This document shows positions 6,065 to 14,043 of a DNA stretch of 17,128 bases, piece by piece. The notes under the pieces are model-generated. The model did not search any database. It was not told where the DNA came from and saw only the letters and a program-made list of their open reading frames with translations. The translations under genes and the position numbers were made by a program. The DNA is from an uncultured Bacteroidota bacterium (GTDB taxonomy: Bacteria > Bacteroidota > Bacteroidia > Chitinophagales > Chitinophagaceae): NCBI GenBank assembly GCA_903913355.1, contig CAIWKU010000412.1:1-17128 (forward strand), read 5' to 3'. Position 1 is the first letter of the stretch. Each line of letters begins with the position of its first letter.

Positions 6065-8809
6065 ATGAAGGATTTCTCGTACATAACCAATTCTCACCCG
6101 GCTTATATTGAAAGTCTGTATAACCAGTACCTAAAAGACCCTGCCAGTATAGATCCTGACCTGAAAAAGTTCTTTGATGGCTACGATTTTGCTGTATCCA
6201 ATGGTTCTGCTGCCAGTAATCCTGCTGAACAGGGGGCTACTCAGGATTCCGGGGTTGACTGGATGAAAGAGATCAAAGTGTACCGTTTGATACTGGGTTA
6301 CCGGAATAAAGGCCATTTATTGGCTAAAACCAACCCCATTAGGGCCAGAAAAGACCGGGGCGCTAACCTGGACCTGGCTTTTTTTGGATTATCTGAGGCT
6401 GACATGGATACTCCCTGTCATGCTGGCAACCTGATAGGAATGGGTACTACTACCCTTAGAAATATTCTGGCACATCTGCAAAAAACCTATGCTGCCAATG
6501 TGGGCATTGAATTCAAATATGTAGGTGATCAGAAAAAAATTGACTGGCTTACCAATGAAATGGAAAAAGGCTTTTCTACTCCATTGGGTATTGAGAAAAA
6601 GAAACGCATCCTGGAAAAATTGAACCAGGGTGTCATGTTTGAAAAGTTTCTGCATACCAAATATATCGGACAGAAAAGATTTTCACTCGAGGGTGGGGAA
6701 ACTACGATTGCGGCATTGGATGCTATTTTAAATGAAGCAGCAGAAAATGAAGTGGAAGAAGTGGTGATTGGAATGGCCCATAGAGGCAGGTTGAATGTGT
6801 TAGCCAATATCATGGGTAAAACCTATGAACAGATATTTAGCGAGTTTGAAGGAACCGCAACCATTGACCAGACCATGGGTAGCGGAGATGTGAAATACCA
6901 TATGGGTTATGGAAGTGAGGTGCAGACAAGTAATGATAAAACCTTACACCTCAAATTAATGCCCAATCCATCGCATCTGGAAGCCGTTGACCCAGTTGTA
7001 TTGGGTTTTGCAAGAGCAAAGGCGGATGTAATGTATCATAGCAATTTTGGAAAGATATTACCCATATTAATTCATGGAGATGCTTCTGTAGCAGGTCAGG
7101 GTATTGTGTATGAAATATTACAAATGTGCCATTTGAGGGGATATTATACCGGTGGAACCATGCATTTTGTAATCAATAACCAGATTGGGTTTACAACTGA
7201 TTTTGATGATGCCAGAAGTGCTGATTATTGTACTTCCGTTGCTGCCATGGTTCAGGCCCCTGTGTTGCACGTAAATGGAGATGATGCAGAAGCCGTAGTA
7301 AAATGTGCTGAGATGGCAACCCGTTACCGAAATGAGTTTAACAGCGATATCTTTATTGATATGGTATGTTATCGCAAGCATGGCCATAATGAAGGTGATG
7401 ATCCGAAATATACACAACCGCAATTGTATGCCATTATCGACAAGCACCAGAATCCCAGAGAAATCTATACCCAATATCTTTTAGAAAATGGCGAACCCGA
7501 TGCGCAGCAACTGGCAAAGGATATGGAAAAAAAATTCTGGGCCGATTTACAGGAACGTCTGGATGAAATTAAACAGAACCCATTACCCTATAAATACCAG
7601 CCACCTGAACTGGTTTGGAAAAGTTTACGAAAAGCGAAGGACGAGGATTTTATTCATTCTCCCGATACGGGTATCAGTGAAGAAGATGTAAAACAACTTT
7701 TTGATAAACTCATGCAGTGGCCTGCAGATTTTACCCCTTTGAAGAAAGTAGAAAAATTATTGCAGGATAAAATAAAACTTCTACAGACAGAACAAAAAAT
7801 TGACTGGGCAACCGGCGAACTATTGGCATATTCCTCTTTATTATTGGAGGGAAATATTGTTCGGATGAGCGGACAGGATGTAAAGCGTGGAACCTTTAGT
7901 CATAGACATGCTATCCTTCGTGATGAGAATACCAATAAAGGATATAACCGCCTGAATCATTTCAAAGAAAACCAGGAGAAATTCAGGATTTATAATTCAT
8001 TATTGAGTGAATACGGGGTACTTGGTTTTGAATATGGATATGCTTTGGCAAACCCGAAAGCATTGGTTATCTGGGAAGCTCAGTTTGGAGATTTTTCCAA
8101 TGGGGCACAAACGATGATTGACCAGTTTATTGCTGCAGGGGAGCAGAAATGGCAGAGACAAAATGGAATTGTTATGTTATTGCCGCACGGATATGAGGGG
8201 CAGGGTCCAGAACATAGCAGTGCGCGCATGGAACGTTTTTTACAAATGTGTGCCGAACTAAACCTCGTAATCACAAATATAACAACGGCAGCCAATCTGT
8301 TTCATGCATTGCGCAGGCAACTGGTATGGAGTTTTCGCAAACCTTTAATCAATTTCTCACCAAAAGCCAACTTAAGAAACCCGGTAACTTTTAGCCATAT
8401 CAGCGAATTTACCAAAGGTGGGTTTAGAGAACTGATTGATGATTCTTTTGTACAGGATGCGGTGGATGTAAAAAAGGTTTTACTATGCAGTGGCAAACTG
8501 TATTTTGAAATGGCGGAGAAACAGCAGAAAGAGAACCGGACCGATATCGCTATTGTGCGGCTTGAGCAGATTTATCCTTTGCCTTATAAACAGTTGGATA
8601 TACTGTACAAAAAATACAATAAAGCCACCTGGTTCTGGGTGCAGGAAGAACCTTTGAATATGGGGGCTGCCAGCTTTTTGCAAATGAATTTGAAGAGCAT
8701 CAATTTTGGTGTGATCAGTCGAAATGCAAGTGCCGCAACAGCAACGGGATATGCAAAAGTGCATGCACAGGAGCAGGCCGAAATTATATCCACCGCATTT
8801 TCTATTTAA
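6065..8809 (+). CDS. sucA: 2-oxoglutarate dehydrogenase E1 component
   Basis: This thiamine-diphosphate enzyme decarboxylates 2-oxoglutarate and passes the succinyl group to the lipoyl arm of SucB in the TCA cycle. The 914-residue protein is near the usual length of about 930. The N-terminal helix 'HPAYIESLYNQYLKDP' is typical of OGDH E1. Further on are GMAHRGRLNVLAN (about 236), GDASVAGQGIVYE (about 338), the cofactor-associated GTMHFVINNQIGF, and YRKHGHNEGDDP (about 436). The transketolase-like C-terminal half includes GQDVKRGTFSHRHA (about 602) and 'LPHGYEGQGPEHSSARMERF'. The start at 6065 fits the family N-terminus. sucB begins 33 bases downstream, and the two form an operon without sucCD. 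Upstream, weak boxes GATATTTG (6020-6027) and AAAATTTG (6043-6050) could drive it, but neither has a well-placed -33 element. Confidence 0.97.
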   Translation: MKDFSYITNSHPAYIESLYNQYLKDPASIDPDLKKFFDGYDFAVSNGSAASNPAEQGATQDSGVDWMKEIKVYRLILGYRNKGHLLAKTNPIRARKDRGANLDLAFFGLSEADMDTPCHAGNLIGMGTTTLRNILAHLQKTYAANVGIEFKYVGDQKKIDWLTNEMEKGFSTPLGIEKKKRILEKLNQGVMFEKFLHTKYIGQKRFSLEGGETTIAALDAILNEAAENEVEEVVIGMAHRGRLNVLANIMGKTYEQIFSEFEGTATIDQTMGSGDVKYHMGYGSEVQTSNDKTLHLKLMPNPSHLEAVDPVVLGFARAKADVMYHSNFGKILPILIHGDASVAGQGIVYEILQMCHLRGYYTGGTMHFVINNQIGFTTDFDDARSADYCTSVAAMVQAPVLHVNGDDAEAVVKCAEMATRYRNEFNSDIFIDMVCYRKHGHNEGDDPKYTQPQLYAIIDKHQNPREIYTQYLLENGEPDAQQLAKDMEKKFWADLQERLDEIKQNPLPYKYQPPELVWKSLRKAKDEDFIHSPDTGISEEDVKQLFDKLMQWPADFTPLKKVEKLLQDKIKLLQTEQKIDWATGELLAYSSLLLEGNIVRMSGQDVKRGTFSHRHAILRDENTNKGYNRLNHFKENQEKFRIYNSLLSEYGVLGFEYGYALANPKALVIWEAQFGDFSNGAQTMIDQFIAAGEQKWQRQNGIVMLLPHGYEGQGPEHSSARMERFLQMCAELNLVITNITTAANLFHALRRQLVWSFRKPLINFSPKANLRNPVTFSHISEFTKGGFRELIDDSFVQDAVDVKKVLLCSGKLYFEMAEKQQKENRTDIAIVRLEQIYPLPYKQLDILYKKYNKATWFWVQEEPLNMGAASFLQMNLKSINFGVISRNASAATATGYAKVHAQEQAEIISTAFSI

Positions 8810-8842
8810 ATACCAGCAGGCAAACCAGAAATAAAAATAATT

Positions 8843-10066
8843 ATGATCGATATTAAAATACCTACCATCGGAGAATCCATTACGGAAGTTACCTTATTGA
8901 AATGGGTAAAAAAAGAAGGCGACTGGGTTGACCGTGATGAAGTGATTGCCGAACTGGAAAGTGAAAAAGCCACTTTCGAAGTCAATGCAGAAAAAGCAGG
9001 CATTCTGAAAACCCTGGCCAAAGAAGGGGATACCCTTACCATCGGGGATACAGTTGCCCAAATTGACGAAACGGCTACGAAACCTGCAGGCAAATCAGAG
9101 CCGGCTCCAGCCCAACCCACAACCCCTAACCCGCAACCCCTAACACCCTCTGCAACACCTGCTACTGTAGTGAGTGATATCAAAGCTACTCCGGTTGCTT
9201 CTGCTATCATTGCCGATAAAAAAATAAACCCTGCCGAAATCACACCTTCCGGCACTGGTGGAAGAATATTAAAACAAGATGTGTTAGAAGCATTGTCACA
9301 TCCGGGTAAGAAAGCATTTGCTGGTGGCGAATTGTTCACACGGAATAGTAGACAGGAAAAAATGAGCAGCCTGCGCAGAACGATTGCAAGAAGACTGGTA
9401 GAAGCCAAAAATACCACGGCCATGTTAACCACTTTTAATGAAGTGGATATGACTAAGATCATGGAAGTGCGTAAACAGTATAAAGACAAGTTTAAAGAAA
9501 TACATGGTGTGAATCTGGGCTTCATGAGTTTCTTTGCCAAAGCCTGCGCCATTGCGCTGGGAGAATGGCCTTCTGTGAATGCGTATATTGATGGAGACCA
9601 GATCATCTATCACGATTATGCGGATATCAGTATTGCTGTAAGTACACCCAGAGGGTTAACTGTACCGGTGATCAGAAATGTAGAAAGTCTGGGGATGGCC
9701 GATATTGAAAAGAAAGTTGTAGAACTGGCTGGCAAGGCGCGCGACAGTAAATTAACAACAGAAGATTTGCAGGGTGGTACGTTTACCATTACGAATGGCG
9801 GCGTTTTTGGAAGTTTAATGAGTACCCCAATCATCAATATTCCACAGAGTGCTATTTTAGGAATGCATAAAATACAGGACAGACCGATGGCCATCAATGG
9901 TCAGGTGGTGATACGACCCATGATGTATCTTGCCGTAAGCTATGACCATCGGATTATTGATGGGAAAGAAAGTGTAAGCTTTCTTGTGCGTGTAAAAGAA
10001 TTACTGGAAAATCCGGAATTATTATTAATGGGAAAAGATCCGGTGAAAACTCTGCTGGAGTTGTAA
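8843..10066 (+). CDS. sucB: Dihydrolipoamide succinyltransferase (OGDH E2 component)
   Basis: The E2 core of the 2-oxoglutarate dehydrogenase complex transfers succinyl from the lipoyl arm to CoA. In this 407-residue protein the lipoyl domain spans about 2-77, with the modified Lys42 in ESEKATFEV. A Pro/Thr-rich linker (about 85-115) follows, then a peripheral-subunit-binding domain (about 125-155, 'KINPAEITPSGTGGRILKQDV'), a second short linker, and the catalytic acyltransferase domain (about 175-407). The catalytic motif is H369-R-I-I-D373-G. The linker DNA carries a small tandem repeat at 9120-9144. The gene follows sucA by 33 bases and precedes the RNA methyltransferase gene by 6 bases, suggesting one transcript. 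The E3 subunit (lpd) is not in this window. Confidence 0.96.
   Translation: MIDIKIPTIGESITEVTLLKWVKKEGDWVDRDEVIAELESEKATFEVNAEKAGILKTLAKEGDTLTIGDTVAQIDETATKPAGKSEPAPAQPTTPNPQPLTPSATPATVVSDIKATPVASAIIADKKINPAEITPSGTGGRILKQDVLEALSHPGKKAFAGGELFTRNSRQEKMSSLRRTIARRLVEAKNTTAMLTTFNEVDMTKIMEVRKQYKDKFKEIHGVNLGFMSFFAKACAIALGEWPSVNAYIDGDQIIYHDYADISIAVSTPRGLTVPVIRNVESLGMADIEKKVVELAGKARDSKLTTEDLQGGTFTITNGGVFGSLMSTPIINIPQSAILGMHKIQDRPMAINGQVVIRPMMYLAVSYDHRIIDGKESVSFLVRVKELLENPELLLMGKDPVKTLLEL
9120..9144 (+). repeat. Two copies of caacccctaac inside the sucB linker
   Basis: The 11-base unit occurs at 9120-9130 and again at 9134-9144, a period of 14 bases. Because 14 is not a multiple of three, the copies are read in different frames and encode different Pro-rich peptides within TTPNPQPLT. 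The patch is C-rich compared with the surrounding AT-rich gene. It lies in a flexible linker that tolerates length change. Confidence 0.85.
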
Positions 10067-10072
10067 CAGTCT

Positions 10073-11242
10073 ATGCGCTTTCAGTCTTATTTTAATACAG
10101 CAGTCTTACTTATTCGTCAATACGATGGTAGTGTTCCACTGGTTCATTTCCTAAAGCAATATTTTGGGCAGAATAAGAAATATGGGTCTACTGACAGGAA
10201 ATGGATATCACATCTCTGCTATACTTATTATCGGATAGGTCATGCATTAAAGGAATATGGGATCGAGGAAAGATTGAAAACAGCACTTTTTCTGATTCAT
10301 GAAGAGCCACAGGATTGGGAGGTATTATTTGATGCTGTCTGGCTTAACAAATGGGATAAACTGCTTTCAGTAAGATTGGCATTTATACAGTCTCAGTACC
10401 CTGATTTCTCAAGTCATTCTATTTTCCCCTGGACTGCTGATATAAGCAATGAAATTGATTCAACTGCTTTTATTCTGTCCCACTTTATTCAACCCGATCT
10501 TTTTTTGCGTATCCGCCCGGGAAATGAAAAAAGAGTTCTGCAAAAGTTAACAGACAATAAAATCCCATTTCAACAACTATCTGCAAGCTGTATAGCTTTA
10601 CCAAATGCCACGAAGATTGATACTGTGCTGGAAATAGATAAAGAGGTAGTCATCCAGGATTATAGTTCACAAAGGATAGCAGAATTCTTACAACTTACTA
10701 CCTACAACTTAGCACCTAACACTCCTATATGGGATTGCTGTTCTGCCAGTGGTGGAAAAACCATACTGGCTAAAGATGTACTGGGAAATATTTATCCCAC
10801 AGTATCAGATATCCGCCCATCCATTTTAAAAAATCTTCAGCAGCGATTTAAAAATGCAGGTATCAAAAGTTACCATTCTTTTGTGAATGATTTGTCAAAA
10901 AATACCCCCAATATTCAACAATGTAAGCTTGTCATTTGCGATGTTCCTTGCAGTGGGAGTGGAACCTGGGGAAGAACGCCGGAACAACTTTGTTTTTTCA
11001 CAGAAAAGAAAATTACTGAGTATGCAGACATGCAAAAGAAAATTGTAAGTAATGCGATTTCTTTAGTGGCACCACGCGGCTATTTTTTATATATCACCTG
11101 TTCAGTATTTTGCCAGGAAAATGAAGAGATGGCCAACTTTATAGAAAAAGAATTTTCAATCGAAAGTCTTAAGAAAGAAGTATTGATAGGATATACCCAT
11201 AAAGCAGATACTATGTTTGCCGCTTTATTTCAAAAAAAATAA
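10073..11242 (+). CDS. RsmB/NOP2/Sun-family RNA m5C methyltransferase
   Basis: This is a probable SAM-dependent rRNA or tRNA cytosine-5 methyltransferase of 389 residues. The SAM-binding motif I reads WDCCSASGGKT (220-230), where the family usually has D-x-C-A-A-P-G-G-K. Motif IV is DVPCSGSGTWGRTPE with Cys293, and motif VI is YITCSVFCQENEEM with nucleophile candidate Cys343. Both catalytic cysteines are therefore present. The N-terminal about 150 residues are helix-rich ('TDRKWISHLCYTYYRIGHAL') and may correspond to the NusB-like RNA-binding part of RsmB. The exact target base is not determinable, so I give no symbol. The gene starts 6 bases after sucB and probably shares its transcript. It converges with mnmA across only 18 bases. 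Confidence 0.88.
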   Translation: MRFQSYFNTAVLLIRQYDGSVPLVHFLKQYFGQNKKYGSTDRKWISHLCYTYYRIGHALKEYGIEERLKTALFLIHEEPQDWEVLFDAVWLNKWDKLLSVRLAFIQSQYPDFSSHSIFPWTADISNEIDSTAFILSHFIQPDLFLRIRPGNEKRVLQKLTDNKIPFQQLSASCIALPNATKIDTVLEIDKEVVIQDYSSQRIAEFLQLTTYNLAPNTPIWDCCSASGGKTILAKDVLGNIYPTVSDIRPSILKNLQQRFKNAGIKSYHSFVNDLSKNTPNIQQCKLVICDVPCSGSGTWGRTPEQLCFFTEKKITEYADMQKKIVSNAISLVAPRGYFLYITCSVFCQENEEMANFIEKEFSIESLKKEVLIGYTHKADTMFAALFQKK

Positions 11243-11262
11243 GATTGGATTCTGGCTTATTT
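11237..11262 (-). terminator. Weak candidate terminator for mnmA
   Basis: aaataag (11237-11243) is complementary to cttattt (11256-11262) with a 12-base loop. On the minus strand the stem is followed by a run of Ts, the complement of the A-tract ending the methyltransferase gene. The stem is only 7 bp and AT-rich and overlaps both stop codons, so this call is tentative. Confidence 0.3.
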
Positions 11263-12367
11263 ATAAAACCAGTTCCCCTCTTTGAATAATCCCTCCGCCA
11301 ATCACATCATCACCCTCATAAAAAACAGCGCTTTGTCCGGGTGCAATACCTTTCACATTCTCATAGAATCTCGTACGGATACCATGATCTGAATAGTATA
11401 AATTACTAATGGCCCCTTTATCCTTATACCTGATTTTGGTAATGGCTTCCATACCCTCTGTTATTCCATCGTATTTCATCCAGTTAATCTTTCCCACCAG
11501 CATATCATTCTGGTTCAGATCTGCTTCATCTCCCAATACAACTGTATTCGTTGCCGGATCAATGGAGGTAACATAAACAGGATGACCCATCGCAATTTCC
11601 AATCCTTTGCGCTGGCCTACTGTATAAAATGGATACCCTTTGTGCTGACCTAATTTTTTGCCGGTTTTATCTACAAACCATCCTCCATTTACTTTTTCTT
11701 CTAATCCATCCACCCTTCTTTTTAAAAAACCTCGGTAATCATTATCAGGCACAAAACAGATTTCATAGCTCTCACTCTTTTTGGCCAGTTCCGGGTATCC
11801 CAAATCAATGGCCATTTGTCGAATGGCTGATTTACGGTAACCGCCTAAGGGTAACATGGTTCTGCTGAGTAGTTCCTGATCCAGTCCCCAGAGTACATAG
11901 CTTTGGTCTTTTGTTTCATCCAGTCCCTTACTAATCACATACCTACCATTATCGTGTTGGCGAACAGAGCCATAATGTCCTGTGGCTATAAACTCACAAT
12001 CCAGTGCATTGGCCCTTTTCAGTAAGGCGCGCCATTTAATATGTGTATTGCACATTACGCAGGGATTGGGGGTACGGCCAGCCAGGTATTCATCCACAAA
12101 ATTTTCAATTACAAAATCACCAAACTCTTCCCTGATATCTAAAATAAAATGGGGAAACCCATGATGCACGGCAGCCTGTCGGGCATCATTAAAAGAATCA
12201 ATATTACAACAACCTGTTTCTTTGGTAGTACTGCCGCTACTGGCATAATCCCAGGTTTTCATGGTAATTCCCACAACTTCATACCCTTCATTATGCAGCA
12301 TAAGCGCTACAACGGTACTATCAATACCGCCACTCATAGCCACCAAAACCTTTCCTTTACGACTCAT
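11261..12367 (-). CDS. mnmA: tRNA-uridine 2-sulfurtransferase MnmA
   Basis: MnmA adds sulfur at C2 of the wobble uridine (U34) of Lys, Glu and Gln tRNAs, using ATP to activate the base. The 368-residue protein has the N-type ATP-pyrophosphatase loop SGGIDS (12-17) and 'GRTPNPCVMCN' with Cys103/Cys106. Cys103 matches the family's catalytic cysteine, and Cys204 in SYEICFVPDND matches the persulfide-forming one. The C-terminal beta-barrel part contains 'YPFYTVGQRKGL' and ends 'GGGIIQRGELVL'. The motif SESYEICFVPDND replaces the SQDICF seen in Proteobacteria; I believe this is normal for Bacteroidota. It is convergent with the RNA methyltransferase and divergent from the thioredoxin gene, with 172 bases between the starts. 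All catalytic residues are intact. Confidence 0.96.
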   Translation of the reverse strand: MSRKGKVLVAMSGGIDSTVVALMLHNEGYEVVGITMKTWDYASSGSTTKETGCCNIDSFNDARQAAVHHGFPHFILDIREEFGDFVIENFVDEYLAGRTPNPCVMCNTHIKWRALLKRANALDCEFIATGHYGSVRQHDNGRYVISKGLDETKDQSYVLWGLDQELLSRTMLPLGGYRKSAIRQMAIDLGYPELAKKSESYEICFVPDNDYRGFLKRRVDGLEEKVNGGWFVDKTGKKLGQHKGYPFYTVGQRKGLEIAMGHPVYVTSIDPATNTVVLGDEADLNQNDMLVGKINWMKYDGITEGMEAITKIRYKDKGAISNLYYSDHGIRTRFYENVKGIAPGQSAVFYEGDDVIGGGIIQRGELVL

Positions 12368-12428
12368 GATTATTTTTTATTGCTTTTTCTCATTGGGAGT
12401 ACAGCATCTGCGAAATTAACCCAAGTAA

Positions 12429-12489
12429 ACGGAATGCCATTGCTAATACCGGTATGGGGTATTACGAAAATGGAAAAAATGCATTCCGT
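12429..12489 (+). repeat. Nested inverted repeats between mnmA and the thioredoxin gene
   Basis: The outer arms acggaatgc (12429-12437) and gcattccgt (12481-12489) are exact complements. Inside them, aatacc (12445-12450) pairs with ggtatt (12458-12463). The centre also contains the palindrome ataccggtat. The structure sits about 50 bases before the thioredoxin start and about 60 from the mnmA start. Its role is unknown; it could be an operator or a leader-RNA fold. Confidence 0.5.
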
Positions 12490-12539
12490 AAACGCTGGAA
12501 ATAGTATTTTACCTAAATTGAATTATAAAAGAAGATTAT

Positions 12540-13271
12540 ATGAAATATGCGCTCTCGTTAATTTTCTTGGCCTTCTCCCTTACTGCTATCTCACAAAATA
12601 CCCAGGTGGCACCTTCAAAATCAACAATACAGGTCAATTGGGATCAGATTGAAGTTAGGGATTCAAGTGGCATCCTTTATCCGGAAATTATTTGGAAAAA
12701 AATGCTGACTACCGGAAAATACAAGCTGCAATTATCAGCCGATAAAAAATCAGGCTTACTGGTACCATTAACTCAGGAAGAAAAAAACGCAAGGGAATCA
12801 CATTTTTCAAAACCCACCGAGAGTAAATTCTTCAAGACAGGTGAAAAACTGCATTCTTTTTCTGAAAGAGATATGAATGGAACCAAATATCAACTAAAAC
12901 AACTGATTGGGAAAGTGGTTGTGTTGAATTTCTGGTTCATCAATTGCCCTCCCTGTCGTCAGGAAATCCCTGTTTTAAATGATATAGTTGATTCTTATAA
13001 AGATAATAAGGATGTGGTGTTTATTGCGATTGCCCTTGACCAGCGATATGATCTGGAACAATTCCTGAAAACTTCACCATATCATTATAATATCATTGAT
13101 AATGGAAGATATATTGCCAGTCAATACGGGGTTACATTATACCCAACCCATGTAGTGATAGACCGGAATGGCAAAGTTTTGTTTCATACATCCGGCTTAT
13201 CCGGTGGAACTATTCACTGGCTAAAAAAATCGATTGAATCGGCATTAGCGGCTAACCCGGTCCCACAATAA
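12540..13271 (+). CDS. Secreted TlpA-like thioredoxin-fold protein
   Basis: This 243-residue protein starts with a signal peptide (residues 1-18, cleavage after A-I-S before Gln19), so it acts in the periplasm or is exported. Residues about 20-95 have no recognised fold. The thioredoxin-like domain covers about 98-238, with active site FWFINCPPCRQEIP. Cys136 and Cys139 form the redox-active CPPC pair, and the cis-proline is probably Pro202 in TLYPTHVVID. Together with 'GKVVVLNFWF' this is typical of the TlpA/ResA/AhpC-TSA-like family, which reduces disulfides in envelope proteins or in cytochrome c maturation. The partner protein is unknown. No cytochrome maturation genes are nearby, and ssb follows after 104 bases, probably under its own promoter. 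Confidence 0.88.
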   Translation: MKYALSLIFLAFSLTAISQNTQVAPSKSTIQVNWDQIEVRDSSGILYPEIIWKKMLTTGKYKLQLSADKKSGLLVPLTQEEKNARESHFSKPTESKFFKTGEKLHSFSERDMNGTKYQLKQLIGKVVVLNFWFINCPPCRQEIPVLNDIVDSYKDNKDVVFIAIALDQRYDLEQFLKTSPYHYNIIDNGRYIASQYGVTLYPTHVVIDRNGKVLFHTSGLSGGTIHWLKKSIESALAANPVPQ

Positions 13272-13375
13272 GTAAATCTACCAAGATCATTACCGACAAA
13301 TTACCCGTTGATTTGGGTATAAATACTTAAAACTGGTAAGCTGCTTTTTTAGATATTTACCAAAATTCATTCAGT

Positions 13376-13825
13376 ATGATAAAGCTTCTTGTAATCGGAA
13401 ATCTTGGAAAAGATGCGATAGTAAACAACGTAAACGGTAAGAACGTAATTAATTTTACGGTTGCGCATACAGAAAAATACAAAGATGCGCAGGGTAACCA
13501 GAAAGACAGGACAACCTGGGTTGATTGTGCTTACTGGACCGACCGGACAGCAGTAGCTCCTTATTTAAAGAAAGGAACACAGGTATATGTTGAAGGACAG
13601 CCCGATGTTCGTACCTATACCACACAGGATGGACGTAATGGGGCTTCGCTTGTTTTAAGGGTTGCCAGCGTTCAGTTATTGGGTGGAAGGAACACAGAAG
13701 GCGGAGGCGGAAGTAGCGATAGTGGCAATAGCTATACATCATCAGCACCTGCTTACTCTCAGCCCGCAGCGGCAGGTCCATCTGCAAATGAACTGACAGA
13801 GCCATTGGATGATCTGCCATTTTAA
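13376..13825 (+). CDS. ssb: Single-stranded DNA-binding protein
   Basis: SSB coats single-stranded DNA and recruits repair and replication proteins. The 149-residue protein has an OB-fold at about 1-105, beginning MIKLLVIGNLGKDA and including 'NFTVAHTEKYKD', 'TTWVDCAYW' and 'LKKGTQVYVEGQPDVRTY'. A Gly/Ser/Ala-rich disordered tail (about 106-140) leads to the acidic tip EPLDDLPF, the protein-interaction hook of bacterial SSBs. The length is normal for the family. In many Bacteroidota an ssb gene sits beside mutY and gldE; here its neighbours are a thioredoxin and an Ldh_2 enzyme, so it may be a second copy. A strong terminator closes the gene 18 bases after the stop. Confidence 0.95.
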   Translation: MIKLLVIGNLGKDAIVNNVNGKNVINFTVAHTEKYKDAQGNQKDRTTWVDCAYWTDRTAVAPYLKKGTQVYVEGQPDVRTYTTQDGRNGASLVLRVASVQLLGGRNTEGGGGSSDSGNSYTSSAPAYSQPAAAGPSANELTEPLDDLPF

Positions 13826-13843
13826 AGAAATAAGAAGTTAATA

Positions 13844-13883
13844 AAAACAGGGAGGTCTCATTTTATTGAGACCTCCCTGTTTT
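13844..13883 (+). terminator. Strong intrinsic terminator after ssb
   Basis: The arms 13844-13860 (aaaacagggaggtctca) and 13867-13883 are perfectly complementary over 17 bp, with the 6-base loop ttttat. The A/T-rich ends of the stem supply a short T-run (13880-13883). It begins 18 bases after the ssb stop. As nothing converges on it, it should serve ssb only. Confidence 0.92.
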
Positions 13884-13914
13884 ATGATACCCTGATTATA
13901 TTCAATAAGTAAGG

Positions 13915-14000
13915 TGATCAGAAACAATGTTTTCTGTTAAAACTTACTGATCATGCCTACTCAGAATGCAATAATAAAGCGCAAAACAGGGTATATTGCA
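13915..14000 (+). repeat. Inverted-repeat cluster upstream of the Ldh_2 gene
   Basis: Two 7-bp inverted repeats lie between the ssb terminator and the Ldh_2 start: tgatcag (13915-13921) with ctgatca (13947-13953), and tgcaata (13967-13973) with tattgca (13994-14000). A small agaaac/gttttct hairpin lies inside the first. They may be operator half-sites for a regulator of the dehydrogenase, but short AT-rich repeats arise by chance. A weak promoter-like TATTTCTG box is at 14015-14022. Confidence 0.35.
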
Positions 14001-14043
14001 ATAGTAATTCTACCTATTTCTGATTCAATAAAATGCGCGTATC

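Noticed and set aside
5817..6065. 82-codon minus-strand frame across the rpsT/sucA intergenic region
   Set aside because: It would overlap the rpsT start in another frame and cover the consensus rpsT promoter. The content is Phe/Lys-rich as expected from AT-rich noncoding DNA.
7118..7474. 118-codon minus-strand frame inside sucA
   Set aside because: It is antisense to conserved E1 catalytic motifs and shows no family features.
8806..9606. 266-codon open frame on the minus strand across sucB
   Set aside because: It lies wholly antisense to the well-supported E2 gene, has low-complexity hydrophobic content and matches no family I know. It is a product of the sucB codon pattern.
12149..12652. 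167-codon plus-strand frame crossing mnmA, the intergenic region and the thioredoxin start
   Set aside because: It overlaps two well-supported genes in other frames and has no recognisable domain or signal peptide.
13302..13319. taccc/gggta hairpin between the thioredoxin and ssb genes as a terminator
   Set aside because: The stem is only 5 bp and is not followed by a T-run; it is too weak to annotate.
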